Of a DNA stretch of 64,000 bases, positions 33,522-44,445 are shown in pieces (position 1 is the stretch's first letter; each line of letters starts with the position of its first letter). Below the pieces are notes generated by a model. The model saw nothing but the letters and a program-made list of their open reading frames with translations, ran no database searches and was not told where the DNA came from. Position numbers and translations under genes: made by a program. The DNA is from Caecibacteroides pullorum (GTDB lineage Bacteria; Bacteroidota; Bacteroidia; Bacteroidales; Bacteroidaceae): positions 62,001-126,000 of the forward strand of contig NZ_JAAZTS010000005.1 in NCBI RefSeq assembly GCF_019239235.1. The letters run 5' to 3'.

Positions 33522-34838
33522 ATGAGACTGAAGTTTTTATCCATTATCATAAGTTTTCTCACTGTATCTATCGTCATCAGTTCGTGCCTGAACTCAGACA
33601 ACAACTATGAATATAGCACCGATGCTACCGTTCACGCATTCGAGCTTGACACGATTTATGGCGTAAACTACAAATTCGAAATAGACCAAATCCAGCGACT
33701 CATCTATAACCGCGACTCCCTTCCCATGAGTGCGGATACCCTTATAGACAGTATCAAAATCACGACATTTACGACAACAAGTGGCATCATCATGTCGGGT
33801 ACGCCTGACACGCTGTTCAATGCAGACAACTACCAGAACCTGCTTCCCGCCATGAACTCGGCAAGCGGATTGCAATTCAAGGTGGTAGCCGCAGATGGCA
33901 TCACAAGCCGCCTCTACAGACTGATTATCAATGTCCACAAGGAAGATCCCGATTCGCTGGTATGGCATAAAATGACTTCTGCGCCTGCTATCGCAACAAC
34001 GGCACAAGGTCTGAAATCGATTGTATTGAACGACGAATTGTTTGTCTACAATGCCCCCAACGCCGGCTACAAGACATCCATCGTCCCCAGTGAATACAGT
34101 TGGCAAGGCATTACACCCAACCTGCCAACCAATGCAATACTCAGTACGCTTACCAATTTCCAAGAAGGACTTTGGGTCAATACAGAAGACGGCTCCGTCT
34201 ACTCTTCAACAGACGGCATCAACTGGCAAAAGCAGGAATCTTTGAGCGGGCATATCGTAAGTCTGCTGACAGCATTCCCCGCCAATGAAATCAGCGGTAC
34301 TCCTACCCAACTGAGTGCTATTATGAAGAACGAAACCGACGGTAAGAACTACTTCTGTATTACCGACGGCACCACATGGGTTCAGCAAGACGAAGTACCC
34401 GAAGGTTTCCCAACCGCCAACTATTCAGCCTGCACCTTGACTACATCAAACGGTCTGAACAAGGTATTCCTGGTAGGCAACGTATCGCAAGATGACAATG
34501 AGCAAACCGTACCCTGGTCTTCCATGAGTGGTTATGGCTGGGTGGACCTGAGCACCACTACCACTTCCCATTGTCCAGCCCTGACCAATCCCAGCATCAT
34601 CTATTACGACGATGCACTCTACATTATGGGAGGCAAACTGGAAGCCTTTTATAAATCGGCAACAGGTGGCATCGCATGGGAGAAACAGGAAGAAAAAGTC
34701 GTATTCCCCGCAGAATTTGCTTCGAAAGGTACCTCATACACAATCACAGTAGACAAGAACAATTTCATCTGGATCATATGGGGAGGTACCACCAATGAAG
34801 TATGGCGTGGTTGCCTCAACAAATTAAAGAAATACTAA
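33522..34838 (+). CDS. DUF6242 family lipoprotein
   Basis: 438 residues with a lipoprotein signal peptide (lipobox VISSC at about residue 22). The N-terminal part resembles an Ig-like cadherin-type domain (about 40-145). The rest is repetitive beta-propeller-like sequence (YSSTDGINWQKQ, SIIYYDDALYIMGGKLEAFYKSATGG), matching the DUF6242 propeller. Function is unknown. It stands 21 bases upstream of uppS, so an envelope-related role is suggested by context only. Confidence 0.75.
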   Translation: MRLKFLSIIISFLTVSIVISSCLNSDNNYEYSTDATVHAFELDTIYGVNYKFEIDQIQRLIYNRDSLPMSADTLIDSIKITTFTTTSGIIMSGTPDTLFNADNYQNLLPAMNSASGLQFKVVAADGITSRLYRLIINVHKEDPDSLVWHKMTSAPAIATTAQGLKSIVLNDELFVYNAPNAGYKTSIVPSEYSWQGITPNLPTNAILSTLTNFQEGLWVNTEDGSVYSSTDGINWQKQESLSGHIVSLLTAFPANEISGTPTQLSAIMKNETDGKNYFCITDGTTWVQQDEVPEGFPTANYSACTLTTSNGLNKVFLVGNVSQDDNEQTVPWSSMSGYGWVDLSTTTTSHCPALTNPSIIYYDDALYIMGGKLEAFYKSATGGIAWEKQEEKVVFPAEFASKGTSYTITVDKNNFIWIIWGGTTNEVWRGCLNKLKKY

Positions 34839-34859
34839 TACCGCTTTATAGATATAAAG

Positions 34860-35594
34860 ATGTCATATAAAGAACAAATCGACCTTAATCGGGTGCCACA
34901 GCACGTAGCCATCATCATGGATGGAAACGGACGATGGGCCAAACAACGCGGACACGAACGCAGTTTTGGTCACCAAGCCGGTGCAGAGACTGTGCACATC
35001 ATTGCCGAAGAAGCAGCAAGGATGGGTGTCAAATATTTGACCCTCTACACTTTCTCCACTGAAAATTGGAACCGTCCTGAAACAGAAATCAGTGCACTGA
35101 TGGGACTGCTGTTTGACTCCATTGAGGAAGAAACGTTCATGAAGAACAACATCAGTTTCCGCGTGATAGGTGATATCGCCAAACTGCCTGCCAATGTACA
35201 AACCCGTTTGAACAGTTGTATCGAACATACCTCAGCCAATACGGGCATGTGTCTCGTTCTGGCCTTGAGTTATTCCTCACGTTGGGAGCTAACCGAAGCA
35301 ACACGTCAAATAGCCGAAGAGGTAAAAAATGGGATTCTGTCTCCAGAGCAGATAGACGACCGTACCATCAGCCGGCATCTGGCTACCAATTTCATGCCCG
35401 ATCCCGACTTGCTGATACGGACGGGAGGCGAAATCCGATTAAGCAATTACCTGTTATGGCAATGTGCCTATTCGGAACTTTACTTCTGCGACACCTATTG
35501 GCCCGACTTCCACGAAGAAGAATTCTGCCGTGCCATTTGTGACTACCAGAAACGTGAAAGAAGGTTTGGTAAAACCAGTGAGCAAATCAGTTGA
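34860..35594 (+). CDS. uppS: Isoprenyl (undecaprenyl) diphosphate synthase
   Basis: 244 residues. It builds undecaprenyl diphosphate, the lipid carrier for cell-wall and surface polysaccharides, from FPP and IPP. The substrate-binding motif [30 protein letters not shown], and the C-terminal [20 protein letters not shown] signature are intact. It lies 46 bases before bamA; the uppS-bamA-ompH order recalls the envelope cluster seen in many Gram-negatives. Confidence 0.95.
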   Translation: MSYKEQIDLNRVPQHVAIIMDGNGRWAKQRGHERSFGHQAGAETVHIIAEEAARMGVKYLTLYTFSTENWNRPETEISALMGLLFDSIEEETFMKNNISFRVIGDIAKLPANVQTRLNSCIEHTSANTGMCLVLALSYSSRWELTEATRQIAEEVKNGILSPEQIDDRTISRHLATNFMPDPDLLIRTGGEIRLSNYLLWQCAYSELYFCDTYWPDFHEEEFCRAICDYQKRERRFGKTSEQIS

Positions 35595-35640
35595 AACCAT
35601 AAATAAAGAAATAGAATAGTAATCTGTAATCAGTGAAATA

Positions 35641-38265
35641 ATGCATTATCGTATCTTCTCCATACTCGTAACAGCCTTTCTCCTCATTAGCTGCCTGCCG
35701 ACGGCATTTGCACAAGACAATCAGTCTGAAAAACCCGTTGTGCTCTATGGCACCCCGAAAAAATATGAAATAGCAGACATCAAAGTGGAAGGCGCCGAAA
35801 ATTATGAAGATTATGTCATCATCAACCTGTCCGGCCTCTCAAAAGGACAGCTGATCACCATTCCTGGCGATGAAATCACCCAAGCCTGTAAACGCTATTG
35901 GCGTCACGGACTTTTCTCCGATGTTTCTATCACATTCGACAAGGTGGAAGGCGACAAGGCATGGCTCACCATCCACGTGGTGATGCGTCCGCGTGTATCG
36001 GAAATCCATTTCCATGGCGTCAAGAAGTCTGAACGTGAAGATTTGGAAACCAAGATCGGAATGATTAAGGGAAATCAGATTACTCCCAATCAGATAGACC
36101 GTGCTAAAACATTGATAGAACGTTATTTCGACGACAAAGGTTTCAAAAATGCAGAAGTCATCATCAACCAAAAAGATGATAAAAACAACGAAAACCAAGT
36201 GATTGTCGACATCGAAATCGACAAAAAAGAAAAAGTAAAGGTACATCAGATTACGATCGAAGGAAACAAAGCCATCACCGCCAAGAAGCTGAAGCGTGTG
36301 ATGAAGAAAACCAACGAAAAAGGTAAACTGTTGAACCTGTTCCGCACTAAGAAATTCGTAGAAGAGAATTATGAGGCAGACAAGCAACTCATCATCGACA
36401 AGTATAACGAACTGGGTTATCGCGATGCCATGATTGTGGCCGATAGTGTGACACCCTACGATGAAAAGACCGTAAACGTTTATCTGCAAATTGAAGAAGG
36501 ACAGAAATACTATCTGCGTAACGTGACATGGGTAGGTAACACGCTTTATCCATCTGAGCAGCTGGACTACTTGCTTCGCATGAAGAAAGGCGACGTCTAC
36601 AACCAGAAGTTACTTGAAGAACGTACATCGACCGATGAAGATGCTATCGGAAACTTGTACTACAACAACGGTTACCTGTTCTACAGCCTTGATCCTGTAG
36701 AAGTAAACATCGTAGGTGACTCCATCGACCTTGAAATGCGTATTTACGAAGGACGCCAGGCAACCATCAACAAGATCATCATCAGTGGTAACGACCGCGT
36801 CTACGAGAACATTGTACGTCGCGAACTTCGTACCCGCCCGGGCGACCTTTTCAGCCGTGAAGAATTGATGCGTTCGCTTCGTGAAATCCAGCAGATGGGA
36901 CACTTCGACCCCGAACAACTCCAACCGGACATTAAACCACGCCCCGAAGACGGTACGGTGGATATCGGCTATCCGCTTGTTTCCAAAGCTAACGACCAGG
37001 TCGAATTTTCAGCAGGTTGGGGACAGACAGGTGTCATCGGTAAATTGAGTCTGAAGTTTACCAACTTCTCATTGGCAAACTTGTTGCACCCGGGCGAGAA
37101 CTATCGAGGCATCCTGCCACAAGGTGACGGACAGACACTGACCATCAGCGGCCAAACCAATGCTAAATACTACCAGTCGTATAGTGTATCATTCTACGAT
37201 CCTTGGTTCGGCGGCAAGCGTCCGAATGCTTTCTCAGTGTCAGCCTTCTATTCTCGCCAGACGGATATCAGCAGCCGTTACTATAACGATGCTTATTATA
37301 ATAGCTACTATAACAGTCTTTATAGTGGTATGTACGGTTATGGCCTCTACAACTATGGCAACTATACTAACTACGAGAACTATTATGACCCCGACAAATC
37401 AGTTCAGATGTATGGTTTGGCCGTCATGTTTGGTAAGCGTCTGAAGTGGCCTGATGACTACTTCCAGTTCACCGCAGAGCTCTCTTATCAACGCTATGTT
37501 TTGAAAGAGTGGCAATACTTCCCTGTAACCAATGGAAAGTGCAACGACTTGAGTATAAACCTGACCCTTTCGCGCAGCTCTATCGACAACCCGATTTATC
37601 CGCGCCAAGGATCCGAGTTCTCGCTCTCTGTACAGTTTACACCGCCTTATTCTCTGTTCGACGGAGTAGACTACAGCAAATACAACCTGAACAACCAGGA
37701 TGATATCAACAAGATGCACAAATGGGTAGAATACCACAAGTGGAAATTCAAATCAAAAGTATACATTCCGTTGATGGACCCCTACAACGTGAAACGTACA
37801 CCTGTCCTCATGGGGCGTGTTGAGTTCGGTTTGCTGGGTCATTACAATAAATATAAAAAGTCACCGTTCGGTACTTTCGAAGTGGGTGGTGACGGTATGA
37901 CCGGCTATTCCTATTACGCAACCGAAACAATAGCTCTGCGTGGTTACGAAAACGGTTCATTGGCCTCTTACGGCAGCGAAGGTTATGCCTACACCCGCCT
38001 TGGCCTTGAATTGCGCTACCCGCTGATGCTCGAAACCAGTACCAGCATTTATGCCCTGACTTTTGTCGAGGCCGGTAATGCTTGGCAGGAGGTAAACGAC
38101 TTTAACCCCTTCGAACTGAAACGTTCGGCAGGTGTCGGTGTCCGCATCTTCCTCCCGATGGTAGGTATGATGGGTATCGACTGGGCTTATGGTTTCGACA
38201 AAGTACGTGGATCAAGTTCGTATGGCGGAAGCCAGTTCCACTTCATTCTGGGACAAGAATTCTAA
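35641..38265 (+). CDS. bamA: Outer membrane protein assembly factor BamA
   Basis: 874 residues with a signal peptide (cleavage after PTAFA). Five POTRA domains occupy about residues 40-440; IKVEGAENYEDYVI, EIHFHGVKKSEREDL, QITIEGNKAITAKKL, NVTWVGNTLYPSEQL and KIIISGNDRVYENIVRRELRT-type starts mark each one. The C-terminal 16-strand barrel follows and ends in aromatic FHFILGQEF-like sequence. BamA folds outer membrane proteins, including SusC-type porins. A Tyr/Asn-rich insert at about 545-580 (YNSYYNSLYSGMYGYG) is probably a surface loop. Confidence 0.95.
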   Translation: MHYRIFSILVTAFLLISCLPTAFAQDNQSEKPVVLYGTPKKYEIADIKVEGAENYEDYVIINLSGLSKGQLITIPGDEITQACKRYWRHGLFSDVSITFDKVEGDKAWLTIHVVMRPRVSEIHFHGVKKSEREDLETKIGMIKGNQITPNQIDRAKTLIERYFDDKGFKNAEVIINQKDDKNNENQVIVDIEIDKKEKVKVHQITIEGNKAITAKKLKRVMKKTNEKGKLLNLFRTKKFVEENYEADKQLIIDKYNELGYRDAMIVADSVTPYDEKTVNVYLQIEEGQKYYLRNVTWVGNTLYPSEQLDYLLRMKKGDVYNQKLLEERTSTDEDAIGNLYYNNGYLFYSLDPVEVNIVGDSIDLEMRIYEGRQATINKIIISGNDRVYENIVRRELRTRPGDLFSREELMRSLREIQQMGHFDPEQLQPDIKPRPEDGTVDIGYPLVSKANDQVEFSAGWGQTGVIGKLSLKFTNFSLANLLHPGENYRGILPQGDGQTLTISGQTNAKYYQSYSVSFYDPWFGGKRPNAFSVSAFYSRQTDISSRYYNDAYYNSYYNSLYSGMYGYGLYNYGNYTNYENYYDPDKSVQMYGLAVMFGKRLKWPDDYFQFTAELSYQRYVLKEWQYFPVTNGKCNDLSINLTLSRSSIDNPIYPRQGSEFSLSVQFTPPYSLFDGVDYSKYNLNNQDDINKMHKWVEYHKWKFKSKVYIPLMDPYNVKRTPVLMGRVEFGLLGHYNKYKKSPFGTFEVGGDGMTGYSYYATETIALRGYENGSLASYGSEGYAYTRLGLELRYPLMLETSTSIYALTFVEAGNAWQEVNDFNPFELKRSAGVGVRIFLPMVGMMGIDWAYGFDKVRGSSSYGGSQFHFILGQEF

Positions 38266-38292
38266 CATTAGTTTCACCAAAACCGATAAGTT

Positions 38293-38808
38293 ATGAAGAA
38301 GAGTGTTTTTACCCTGTTACTACTGACCATCTTCAGTGTGGCAACCCATGCGCAGAAGTTTGCATTGATTGACATGGAATATATCCTTGAGAATATCCCT
38401 GCTTACGAAAGTGCCAACCAACAACTGGAACAAGCCAGCAAACAATGGCAGGCAGAAATAGAAAAAGCAGGGCAGGAAGCTAAAAATCTATATGAGAGTT
38501 ACCAGGCTACTGCCAAGAGCATGACAGAAGCACAACGCACCCAAAAAGAGAATGAGATCGTAGAAAAAGAAAAATCTTTAGCCGAGCTCCGCCGCAAATA
38601 TTTTGGCCCAGAAGGCGAACTTTATAAGAAACGTGAAGCTTTGATAGGTCCGATTCAAGATCAAATTTACAACGCCGTCAAAGAAATCGCAACCCAACGA
38701 GGATATGCAGTTGTAACCGATCGTGCATCGGCTTCCAGCATTATATTCGCCTCTCCTGATATCGATATCAGCAACGAAGTATTGGCAAGGTTAGGATATT
38801 CCAATTAA
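38293..38808 (+). CDS. OmpH/Skp-family periplasmic chaperone, copy 1
   Basis: 171 residues with a signal peptide (to THAQ). The first strand FALIDMEYILENIPAY, the long coiled-coil arms rich in Gln, Glu and Lys (about 40-115) and the C-terminal strand YAVVTDRASASSIIF define Skp/OmpH. These trimeric chaperones hold unfolded outer membrane proteins for BamA. It sits 27 bases behind bamA. Confidence 0.9.
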   Translation: MKKSVFTLLLLTIFSVATHAQKFALIDMEYILENIPAYESANQQLEQASKQWQAEIEKAGQEAKNLYESYQATAKSMTEAQRTQKENEIVEKEKSLAELRRKYFGPEGELYKKREALIGPIQDQIYNAVKEIATQRGYAVVTDRASASSIIFASPDIDISNEVLARLGYSN

Positions 38809-38814
38809 AATCAA

Positions 38815-38822
38815 TACATTTG
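38815..38822 (+). promoter_or_regulatory. Possible -7 element before the second ompH gene
   Basis: TACATTTG on the plus strand, 47 bases before the ATG at 38870; an internal promoter is possible but the -33 side is poor. Confidence 0.35.
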
Positions 38823-38869
38823 CACGAAAGTCACTAAAAGAAGAAATAATCAATTTAAAAATAAACATT

Positions 38870-39376
38870 ATGCTTAAAAAAATCGCACTCATCGCAGTTA
38901 TGTTCATCCTCCCCTTGGGAGCGATGGCACAAGCCAAATTCGGCCACATGAATTCGCAGGAAATCATCACCGTGATGCCTGAATTCACTAAAGCACAGGC
39001 CGACTTGGATGCATTGTCAAAACAATATCGTGAAGAAATGCAACGTTCGGAAGAAGAATTCAACAGAAAGTATCAGGAACTGCTCCAACAGCAAGATTCT
39101 CTACCTAAGAACATTCTGGAAAGACGTTCAAAGGAAGTACAGGACATGGCACAACGCCAGCAACAATTCCAGCAGGAAGCCTATCAGGCAATGGAAAAGG
39201 CTCAGCAAGAAGCTATGGTACCTATCTATAAGAAACTGGACGATGCTGTTCAGGCTGTAGGTAAGGCAGAAGGTGTTGTTTATATCTTCGATATCGCACG
39301 TACACCGGTTGCTTACATCGGTACAGGAAGCATCGACCTGACCGCCAAGGTAAAAACCCAACTCGGAATAAAATAA
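38870..39376 (+). CDS. OmpH/Skp-family periplasmic chaperone, copy 2
   Basis: 168 residues with a signal peptide (to GAMAQ). It has the same layout as copy 1: FGHMNSQEIITVMPEF, a Gln/Glu-rich coiled coil (about 45-110) and GVVYIFDIARTPVAYIG at the end. The two copies differ strongly in sequence, so they are an old duplication and probably form distinct trimers. A terminator follows. Confidence 0.9.
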   Translation: MLKKIALIAVMFILPLGAMAQAKFGHMNSQEIITVMPEFTKAQADLDALSKQYREEMQRSEEEFNRKYQELLQQQDSLPKNILERRSKEVQDMAQRQQQFQQEAYQAMEKAQQEAMVPIYKKLDDAVQAVGKAEGVVYIFDIARTPVAYIGTGSIDLTAKVKTQLGIK

Positions 39377-39397
39377 TCACAAATTATAAATCAAGCG

Positions 39398-39434
39398 ATC
39401 CCGAAATGCATCCCATGTATTTCGGGATTTTTTT
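39398..39434 (+). terminator. Terminator of the bamA-ompH unit
   Basis: ATCCCGAAAT/ATTTCGGGAT stem (39398-39407, 39419-39428) with an 11-base loop and T-run. Confidence 0.9.
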
Positions 39435-39465
39435 GCATATACAAGAAATAGCCTCCGGCAACAGC

Positions 39466-39495
39466 CTTGATATTCGAATAAAATCAGTAAGTTTG
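39466..39495 (+). promoter_or_regulatory. Promoter of murI
   Basis: CTTG at 39466-39469 and TAAGTTTG at 39488-39495 with an 18-base spacer; 24 bases before the murI ATG. Confidence 0.5.
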
Positions 39496-39519
39496 TGAAT
39501 AGATTATTCAAAATGACAC

Positions 39520-40365
39520 ATGAAACATACATTACCATCCCAACCAGGCCCTATCGGCGTTTTCGACTCTGGCTATGGCGGACTGACCATCCTGAGCAAA
39601 TTCAAAGAAATACTCCCGCATAATGATTTCATCTACCTGGGCGACAACGCCCGGACCCCTTATGGAACACGCTCCTTCGAAATCGTATACGAATTCACTT
39701 TACAGGCTGTAACACGACTCTTTGAGTTGGGTTGCCACCTGGTCATACTGGCTTGCAACACTGCTTCAGCCAAAGCTTTACGTAGCATACAAATCAACAA
39801 TCTCCCTCAAATCGATCCTGACCGACGTGTATTGGGCGTTATCCGCCCTACCGTAGAATGTATCGATAGTATCACCCAGAGCAAACATGTCGGTATTTTG
39901 GCCACTTCCGGCACAATCAAATCGGAATCGTATATCATGGAAGTACATAAACTTTTCCCTGAAATCAAGGTAACAGGACAAGCGTGTCCAATGTGGGTTC
40001 CCCTCGTTGAATATAACGAAGCCCAAGCACCAGGCGCCGACTATTTCGTGAAGAAATACATCGACGAGCTGCTTGCTAAGGATAATCAGATTGACACAAT
40101 CATCTTGGGATGCACTCATTACCCTCTGCTTCTACCCAAAATAAAACAATATGTACCAGAAGGTATCCACATCGTATCACAAGGCGAATTAGTAGCCAGA
40201 AGTTTACAAGATTACCTCAAACGTCATCCCGAAATGGATGCGCGATGCACGCGTGGCGGAACTTGTACTTACTTTACTACGGAAGCCGAAGAGAAATTTG
40301 CCGACTCTGCCTCGACTTTCCTCAATGAATCAATCCAAGTCAGTCATCTGGACCTTAATGATTAG
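39520..40365 (+). CDS. murI: Glutamate racemase
   Basis: 281 residues. It makes D-glutamate for peptidoglycan. IGVFDSGYGGLTIL holds the N-terminal catalytic-site residues, and the two catalytic cysteines are in VILACNTASAKAL and IILGCTHYPLLLP. The gene stands alone between two promoters. Confidence 0.94.
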   Translation: MKHTLPSQPGPIGVFDSGYGGLTILSKFKEILPHNDFIYLGDNARTPYGTRSFEIVYEFTLQAVTRLFELGCHLVILACNTASAKALRSIQINNLPQIDPDRRVLGVIRPTVECIDSITQSKHVGILATSGTIKSESYIMEVHKLFPEIKVTGQACPMWVPLVEYNEAQAPGADYFVKKYIDELLAKDNQIDTIILGCTHYPLLLPKIKQYVPEGIHIVSQGELVARSLQDYLKRHPEMDARCTRGGTCTYFTTEAEEKFADSASTFLNESIQVSHLDLND

Positions 40366-40432
40366 CGTCGTAAAGTGGCACTTTAGACTTCTAACGAGGC
40401 ACTTTACAACGCTAAAGTAGATGTTTAGCCAT
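40363..40432 (+). repeat. 21-bp intergenic repeat units (copy B)
   Basis: GGCACTTTAGACTTCTAACG and GGCACTTTACAACGCTAAAG repeat with 21-base spacing and run into AGATGTTTAGCC. The stretch CTAAAGTAGATGTTTAGC matches copy C and copy A units. A short palindrome TAAAGTGGCACTTTA lies at its left end. Confidence 0.65.
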
Positions 40433-40494
40433 AAGAATACAACGTAATCCATAAATAATCCGACACATTATAAGCTTTTGAAAAATGAATTTGT

Positions 40495-40502
40495 TATTTT
40501 TG
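40495..40502 (+). promoter_or_regulatory. -7 promoter element of the DUF2007-proB-proA unit
   Basis: TATTTTTG on the plus strand, 29 bases before the ATG at 40532 and inside the longer open frame, so it excludes the upstream start. Confidence 0.55.
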
Positions 40503-40531
40503 TAAACCCAAACCTTTTAAATCGGGAAGTT

Positions 40532-40768
40532 ATGAAAGCGGAAGACAAAAGCAAACTCATTGAAGTATTCAAAGGTTCCTTATGGGAAGCCGAGTTGGTA
40601 AAAGGATTACTGGAAGCAAACGGAGTGAAATCTGCCACTAAAGACGGTATCGCAGTCAACATAGCCCTCCCCGAAACGGCCATAGACGTAGCCGTACTGG
40701 TGAACGAAGAAGACTATGAAGCAGCCATGCAAGTGATGCGTGAACGCGACAGGGAGCAAAATGGCTAA
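40532..40768 (+). CDS. DUF2007-family putative signal-transducing protein
   Basis: 78 residues: a small alpha/beta protein with IEVFKGSLWEAELVKGLLEANG, an internal beta-hairpin (IAVNIALPETAIDVAVLV) and a C-terminal EDYEAAMQVM helix, as in DUF2007. Relatives are thought to be small regulatory or PII-like domains, without proof. It overlaps the most upstream possible proB start and is in one unit with proBA. Confidence 0.75.
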   Translation: MKAEDKSKLIEVFKGSLWEAELVKGLLEANGVKSATKDGIAVNIALPETAIDVAVLVNEEDYEAAMQVMRERDREQNG

Positions 40769-40796
40769 GACAAAGACAAACGACCGAACCACAAAT

Positions 40797-41879
40797 ATGA
40801 AACAAACATTGAACCGAATTGCTGTCAAAATTGGCAGCAACGTACTTACTCGTGCCGACGGGACATTGGACGTTACCCGCATGTCTGCGTTGGTCGATCA
40901 AATTGCGGCCCTACACAAGGCTGGCATCAAGATAGTCCTTATCTCTTCGGGAGCTGTAGCTTCAGGTCGAAGCGAACTTTCACCTATCAAAAAGCTGGAC
41001 AGTGTAGACCAACGCCAACTATTTTCTGCCATCGGGCAAGTAAAGCTCATCAACCGCTACTATGAACTGTTCCGCGAATATGGTATCACTGTGGGACAAG
41101 TGCTTACCATGAAAGAAAGTTTCGGCACACGACGCCACTACCTTAACCAGAAGAATTGCATGAACGTGATGCTGGACAATGGCGTTCTTCCCATCGTCAA
41201 CGAAAACGACACCATTTCCGTCACTGAACTGATGTTTACTGACAACGATGAACTCTCAGGCTTGATAGCCACCATGATGGACGCACAAGCTCTCATCATA
41301 CTTAGCAACATTGACGGCATCTATAATGGGCTACCATCCGATCCCACCTCAAAAGTCATCCGCAAAATCGAACAAAACTGTGACTTGACCTCCTACATCC
41401 AAGCCTCTAAATCGAGCTTTGGACGTGGAGGAATGCTGACCAAAACTCGTATAGCCCGTAAGGTTGCCGACGAAGGGATTACGGTCATCATCGCCAACGG
41501 CAAACGTGACAATATCTTGACTGACTTGATAGAAAAACCTGAAGACACGCTCTGCACTCGCTTCGTGCCAGCACCGCAACCCGTCTCCAGCATCAAGAAA
41601 TGGATTGCACATAGCGAAGGATTCGCCAAAGGAGAGCTACACATCAACCCACGAGCCACCGAAATTATAGTTGCCGACAAAGCTGCCAGTATCCTACCGG
41701 TAGGTATCACAGACGTCAAAGGTGAGTTCGAGAAAGACGATATCGTCCGCATCATCAATGCAGAAGGAAAGCCAATTGGGGTCGGAAAAGCCAATTGCAG
41801 CTCAGACCAAGCCCGTGAAGTCATGGGCAAACACGGCGAGAAACCCATCATCCATTACGATTATCTATACATCGAATAA
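40797..41879 (+). CDS. proB: Glutamate 5-kinase
   Basis: 360 residues: amino-acid kinase domain (about 1-260) plus C-terminal PUA domain (about 275-355). It phosphorylates glutamate for proline synthesis. [40 protein letters not shown] and [30 protein letters not shown] motifs are visible. Starts at 40761 (12 residues longer, overlapping the previous gene) are possible; 40797 begins right at the kinase fold. Confidence 0.93.
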   Translation: MKQTLNRIAVKIGSNVLTRADGTLDVTRMSALVDQIAALHKAGIKIVLISSGAVASGRSELSPIKKLDSVDQRQLFSAIGQVKLINRYYELFREYGITVGQVLTMKESFGTRRHYLNQKNCMNVMLDNGVLPIVNENDTISVTELMFTDNDELSGLIATMMDAQALIILSNIDGIYNGLPSDPTSKVIRKIEQNCDLTSYIQASKSSFGRGGMLTKTRIARKVADEGITVIIANGKRDNILTDLIEKPEDTLCTRFVPAPQPVSSIKKWIAHSEGFAKGELHINPRATEIIVADKAASILPVGITDVKGEFEKDDIVRIINAEGKPIGVGKANCSSDQAREVMGKHGEKPIIHYDYLYIE

Positions 41880-41895
41880 CCACAAAAAAACAACA

Positions 41896-43146
41896 ATGAA
41901 CCTGATCCATACATTTGAAGCAGTACAAGAGGCCAGCCTACAATTATTGGAACTGACCGACAAAGATATCAACAAGATCCTGCATGCCGTAGCCGATGCC
42001 GCCATCGAACAGACAGATTTCATTCTGTCTGAAAATCTTAAAGACTTGGATCGTATGAATCCGGCCAATCCCAAATATGATCGCCTGAAGCTCACGAAAG
42101 AGCGCCTTCAAAGCATTGCCTCCGACATCCGCAACGTTGCCACCCTGCCCTCTCCGTTAGGTCGTACGCTGAAAGAAAACACACTGCCCAACGGGTTGCG
42201 CATTCGGCGAGTCAGCGTTCCTTTTGGCGTCATAGGCATCATCTACGAAGCACGCCCCAACGTCAGCTTCGATGTTTTCTCACTCTGCCTGAAGAGTGGT
42301 AATGCCTGCATCCTAAAGGGAGGAAGCGATGCCGACTGTTCGAACCGTGCTATCATCCACGTCATCCACCAGGTGCTGAAACATTTTCAACTCAATCCAC
42401 ACATTGTCGAACTCCTCCCCGCCACCCATGAAGCAACCGCCGAACTGCTCCATGCTAATCAATATGTAGACTTGCTAATCCCCCGCGGTAGCAGCAATCT
42501 CATCCAATTCGTCCGCCAGAATGCTACAATCCCTGTTATTGAGACAGGTGCAGGCATCTGCCACACTTACTTCGATAAAGAAGGTGACTTGCAAAAGGGA
42601 ACAGCCATTATCAACAATGCCAAAACACGCCGCGTCAGTGTATGCAATGCCTTGGATTGCCTGATTGTCCACGCCAAACGCCTCCACGATCTGCCCCAAC
42701 TTTGTGCGCCACTGGCCAACAGCCACGTCATCATCTGTGCTGACGCCCCTGCTTATGCCGCACTGCAAGGGAACTATCCACAAGAATTACTCAAAATGGC
42801 CACAGATCAAGACTTTGGCACCGAATTTCTGGATTACAAAATGTCCATTAAAACCTGTAGTTCAATAGAGGGAGCGTTGAATCATATCCAACACTACAGT
42901 TCCAAACATAGCGAATGCATCGTGACAGAAAATCCGACGAATGCAGCCTTGTTCTGCCGCAAAGTAGATGCAGCCTGTGTCTACGTCAATGCCCCGACTT
43001 CATTTACTGACGGAGCCCAATTCGGCTTAGGCGCAGAAATAGGCATCAGCACTCAAAAACTACATGCACGTGGCCCGATGGCTTTGGAAGAAATTACTAC
43101 TTACAAGTGGATTATCGAAGGCAACGGACAAATCAGAAAGCCTTAG
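41896..43146 (+). CDS. proA: Glutamate-5-semialdehyde dehydrogenase (gamma-glutamyl phosphate reductase)
   Basis: 416 residues. It reduces glutamyl-5-phosphate to the semialdehyde with NADPH. The [19 protein letters not shown] region, [13 protein letters not shown] and the catalytic cysteine in [15 protein letters not shown] are conserved. It starts 16 bases after proB. Its stop codon overlaps that of the convergent porin gene. Confidence 0.95.
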   Translation: MNLIHTFEAVQEASLQLLELTDKDINKILHAVADAAIEQTDFILSENLKDLDRMNPANPKYDRLKLTKERLQSIASDIRNVATLPSPLGRTLKENTLPNGLRIRRVSVPFGVIGIIYEARPNVSFDVFSLCLKSGNACILKGGSDADCSNRAIIHVIHQVLKHFQLNPHIVELLPATHEATAELLHANQYVDLLIPRGSSNLIQFVRQNATIPVIETGAGICHTYFDKEGDLQKGTAIINNAKTRRVSVCNALDCLIVHAKRLHDLPQLCAPLANSHVIICADAPAYAALQGNYPQELLKMATDQDFGTEFLDYKMSIKTCSSIEGALNHIQHYSSKHSECIVTENPTNAALFCRKVDAACVYVNAPTSFTDGAQFGLGAEIGISTQKLHARGPMALEEITTYKWIIEGNGQIRKP

Positions 43147-44321
43147 AAAACAGGAATGGTATAAACCAAACCCAACGAAATGCGCTGCGACGTATAGTCA
43201 TCGGCTCCCAACGCACGAGCACGCGACGTCAGCCCATGATCTTTATACAACAGGTGCAGGTAGATACGCAATTCACTATTGTCCATCGGAAAGTACTCTG
43301 CGCACAGTTGTGCATTCCATGTGCGACGATAAAGGCCTTTCTCATAAGGGCCATTTGCTTTATACACGCCCCCTAATTCGTAAGCACCTTTTGCATACAC
43401 ATTCCAATGTTTATGTACCCGATAATCGAAATTAAGAATAGTCGTAAAGTAATGGACATGCTGCGCCGTCACACCTCCATCAGCCAAAGTAGCAGACAGC
43501 TCACTGATCAGCCCTTTCGTATCAATACCCTCACGTGAATACATAAAATCCGCATATGCCACAATAGGGCCTTTCTCCCACACATTACCAGCGGTCAGAT
43601 AAAGAATGTCACGTTTGTCGGCCAACTCTCCCCACGAAGCGGAATAACGCAAATTTAATCCTCTGTCGAAGAAATAACCATCCCAGTTGAGAGTAGAAAG
43701 TACAGGAACTTTTACCTTGTTCACCCCTTCGGGAAGTCCATAGATAAAAGACTCCTCTCCCTTAGCAGCCGAATTATTCAGCACCTGTAAATTCAACCGT
43801 TGCGTAGGCGAAAAGATGATGGCTCCATTTAGACCTGCCTGATAACAATCAATATAGTTATTGAAATCACTGAATTCACGCACCCGAATTGCATTCACCC
43901 AATATTCATAACCACTCAGCTGAATAGCCTGCTTTCCTACCGTCAACATAAAATGAGGATTCATCCGCCAGTCTACGTAAGCGCACTCTACAGAGGAAGA
44001 CAGGTTGTCCACCGCACGAGGATTGCTGTACTTATTGAACGATTGCCTGAAATGATAAGCGAAATTTTTACCAAAATCTCCCAATAACTCCAAACGGACT
44101 CCATTGATTTTAAATGCAGCCTCGTCCAACGAGCCATCTATGAAATTGGCTGCAGCAGACGTATAGAATTGTAAATTCATACTACTGGATGAAATGGATT
44201 TCCCACCTTTGGTGAAACGTTCGAGCAACGTCCGTCCTTCTTCAGGTTCAATAAGGGGATCTTGCGCCTGCACACTTGCACATCCTATCAGAAAGCAGGC
44301 CCATAACAACGTCTTTTTCAT
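43143..44321 (-). CDS. Outer membrane porin (OprO/OprP-like)
   Basis: 392 residues with a signal peptide ([20 protein letters not shown]). Regular alternating strands with terminal aromatic residues ([13 protein letters not shown] at the C-terminus, ending in Phe) indicate a beta-barrel; the [23 protein letters not shown] and [17 protein letters not shown] segments match phosphate-selective-porin-like proteins of Bacteroidota. The transported solute is unknown. A TATCTTTG promoter element at 44349-44356 lies in the longer open frame, so the start is 44321. Confidence 0.8.
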   Translation of the reverse strand: MKKTLLWACFLIGCASVQAQDPLIEPEEGRTLLERFTKGGKSISSSSMNLQFYTSAAANFIDGSLDEAAFKINGVRLELLGDFGKNFAYHFRQSFNKYSNPRAVDNLSSSVECAYVDWRMNPHFMLTVGKQAIQLSGYEYWVNAIRVREFSDFNNYIDCYQAGLNGAIIFSPTQRLNLQVLNNSAAKGEESFIYGLPEGVNKVKVPVLSTLNWDGYFFDRGLNLRYSASWGELADKRDILYLTAGNVWEKGPIVAYADFMYSREGIDTKGLISELSATLADGGVTAQHVHYFTTILNFDYRVHKHWNVYAKGAYELGGVYKANGPYEKGLYRRTWNAQLCAEYFPMDNSELRIYLHLLYKDHGLTSRARALGADDYTSQRISLGLVYTIPVF

Positions 44322-44348
44322 TTCAGATCTTAATTTGGTCAGCATAGG

Positions 44349-44356
44349 CAAAGATA
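44349..44356 (-). promoter_or_regulatory. -7 promoter element of the porin gene
   Basis: TATCTTTG on the minus strand, directly behind the terminator of the preceding GH109 gene. Confidence 0.55.
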
Positions 44357-44383
44357 GTAAAAAAGCCGGACTAAGCCGGCTTT
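44357..44383 (-). terminator. Terminator after GH109, end of the PUL
   Basis: AAAGCCGG/CCGGCTTT stem (44376-44383, 44362-44369) with a six-base loop, followed on the minus strand by TTTTTT. Confidence 0.8.
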
Positions 44384-44445
44384 ATACTATAAAAAGATGG
44401 AATGGGATAAAGATTCCATTGCTTTCCTATATGGAAAACTATGTT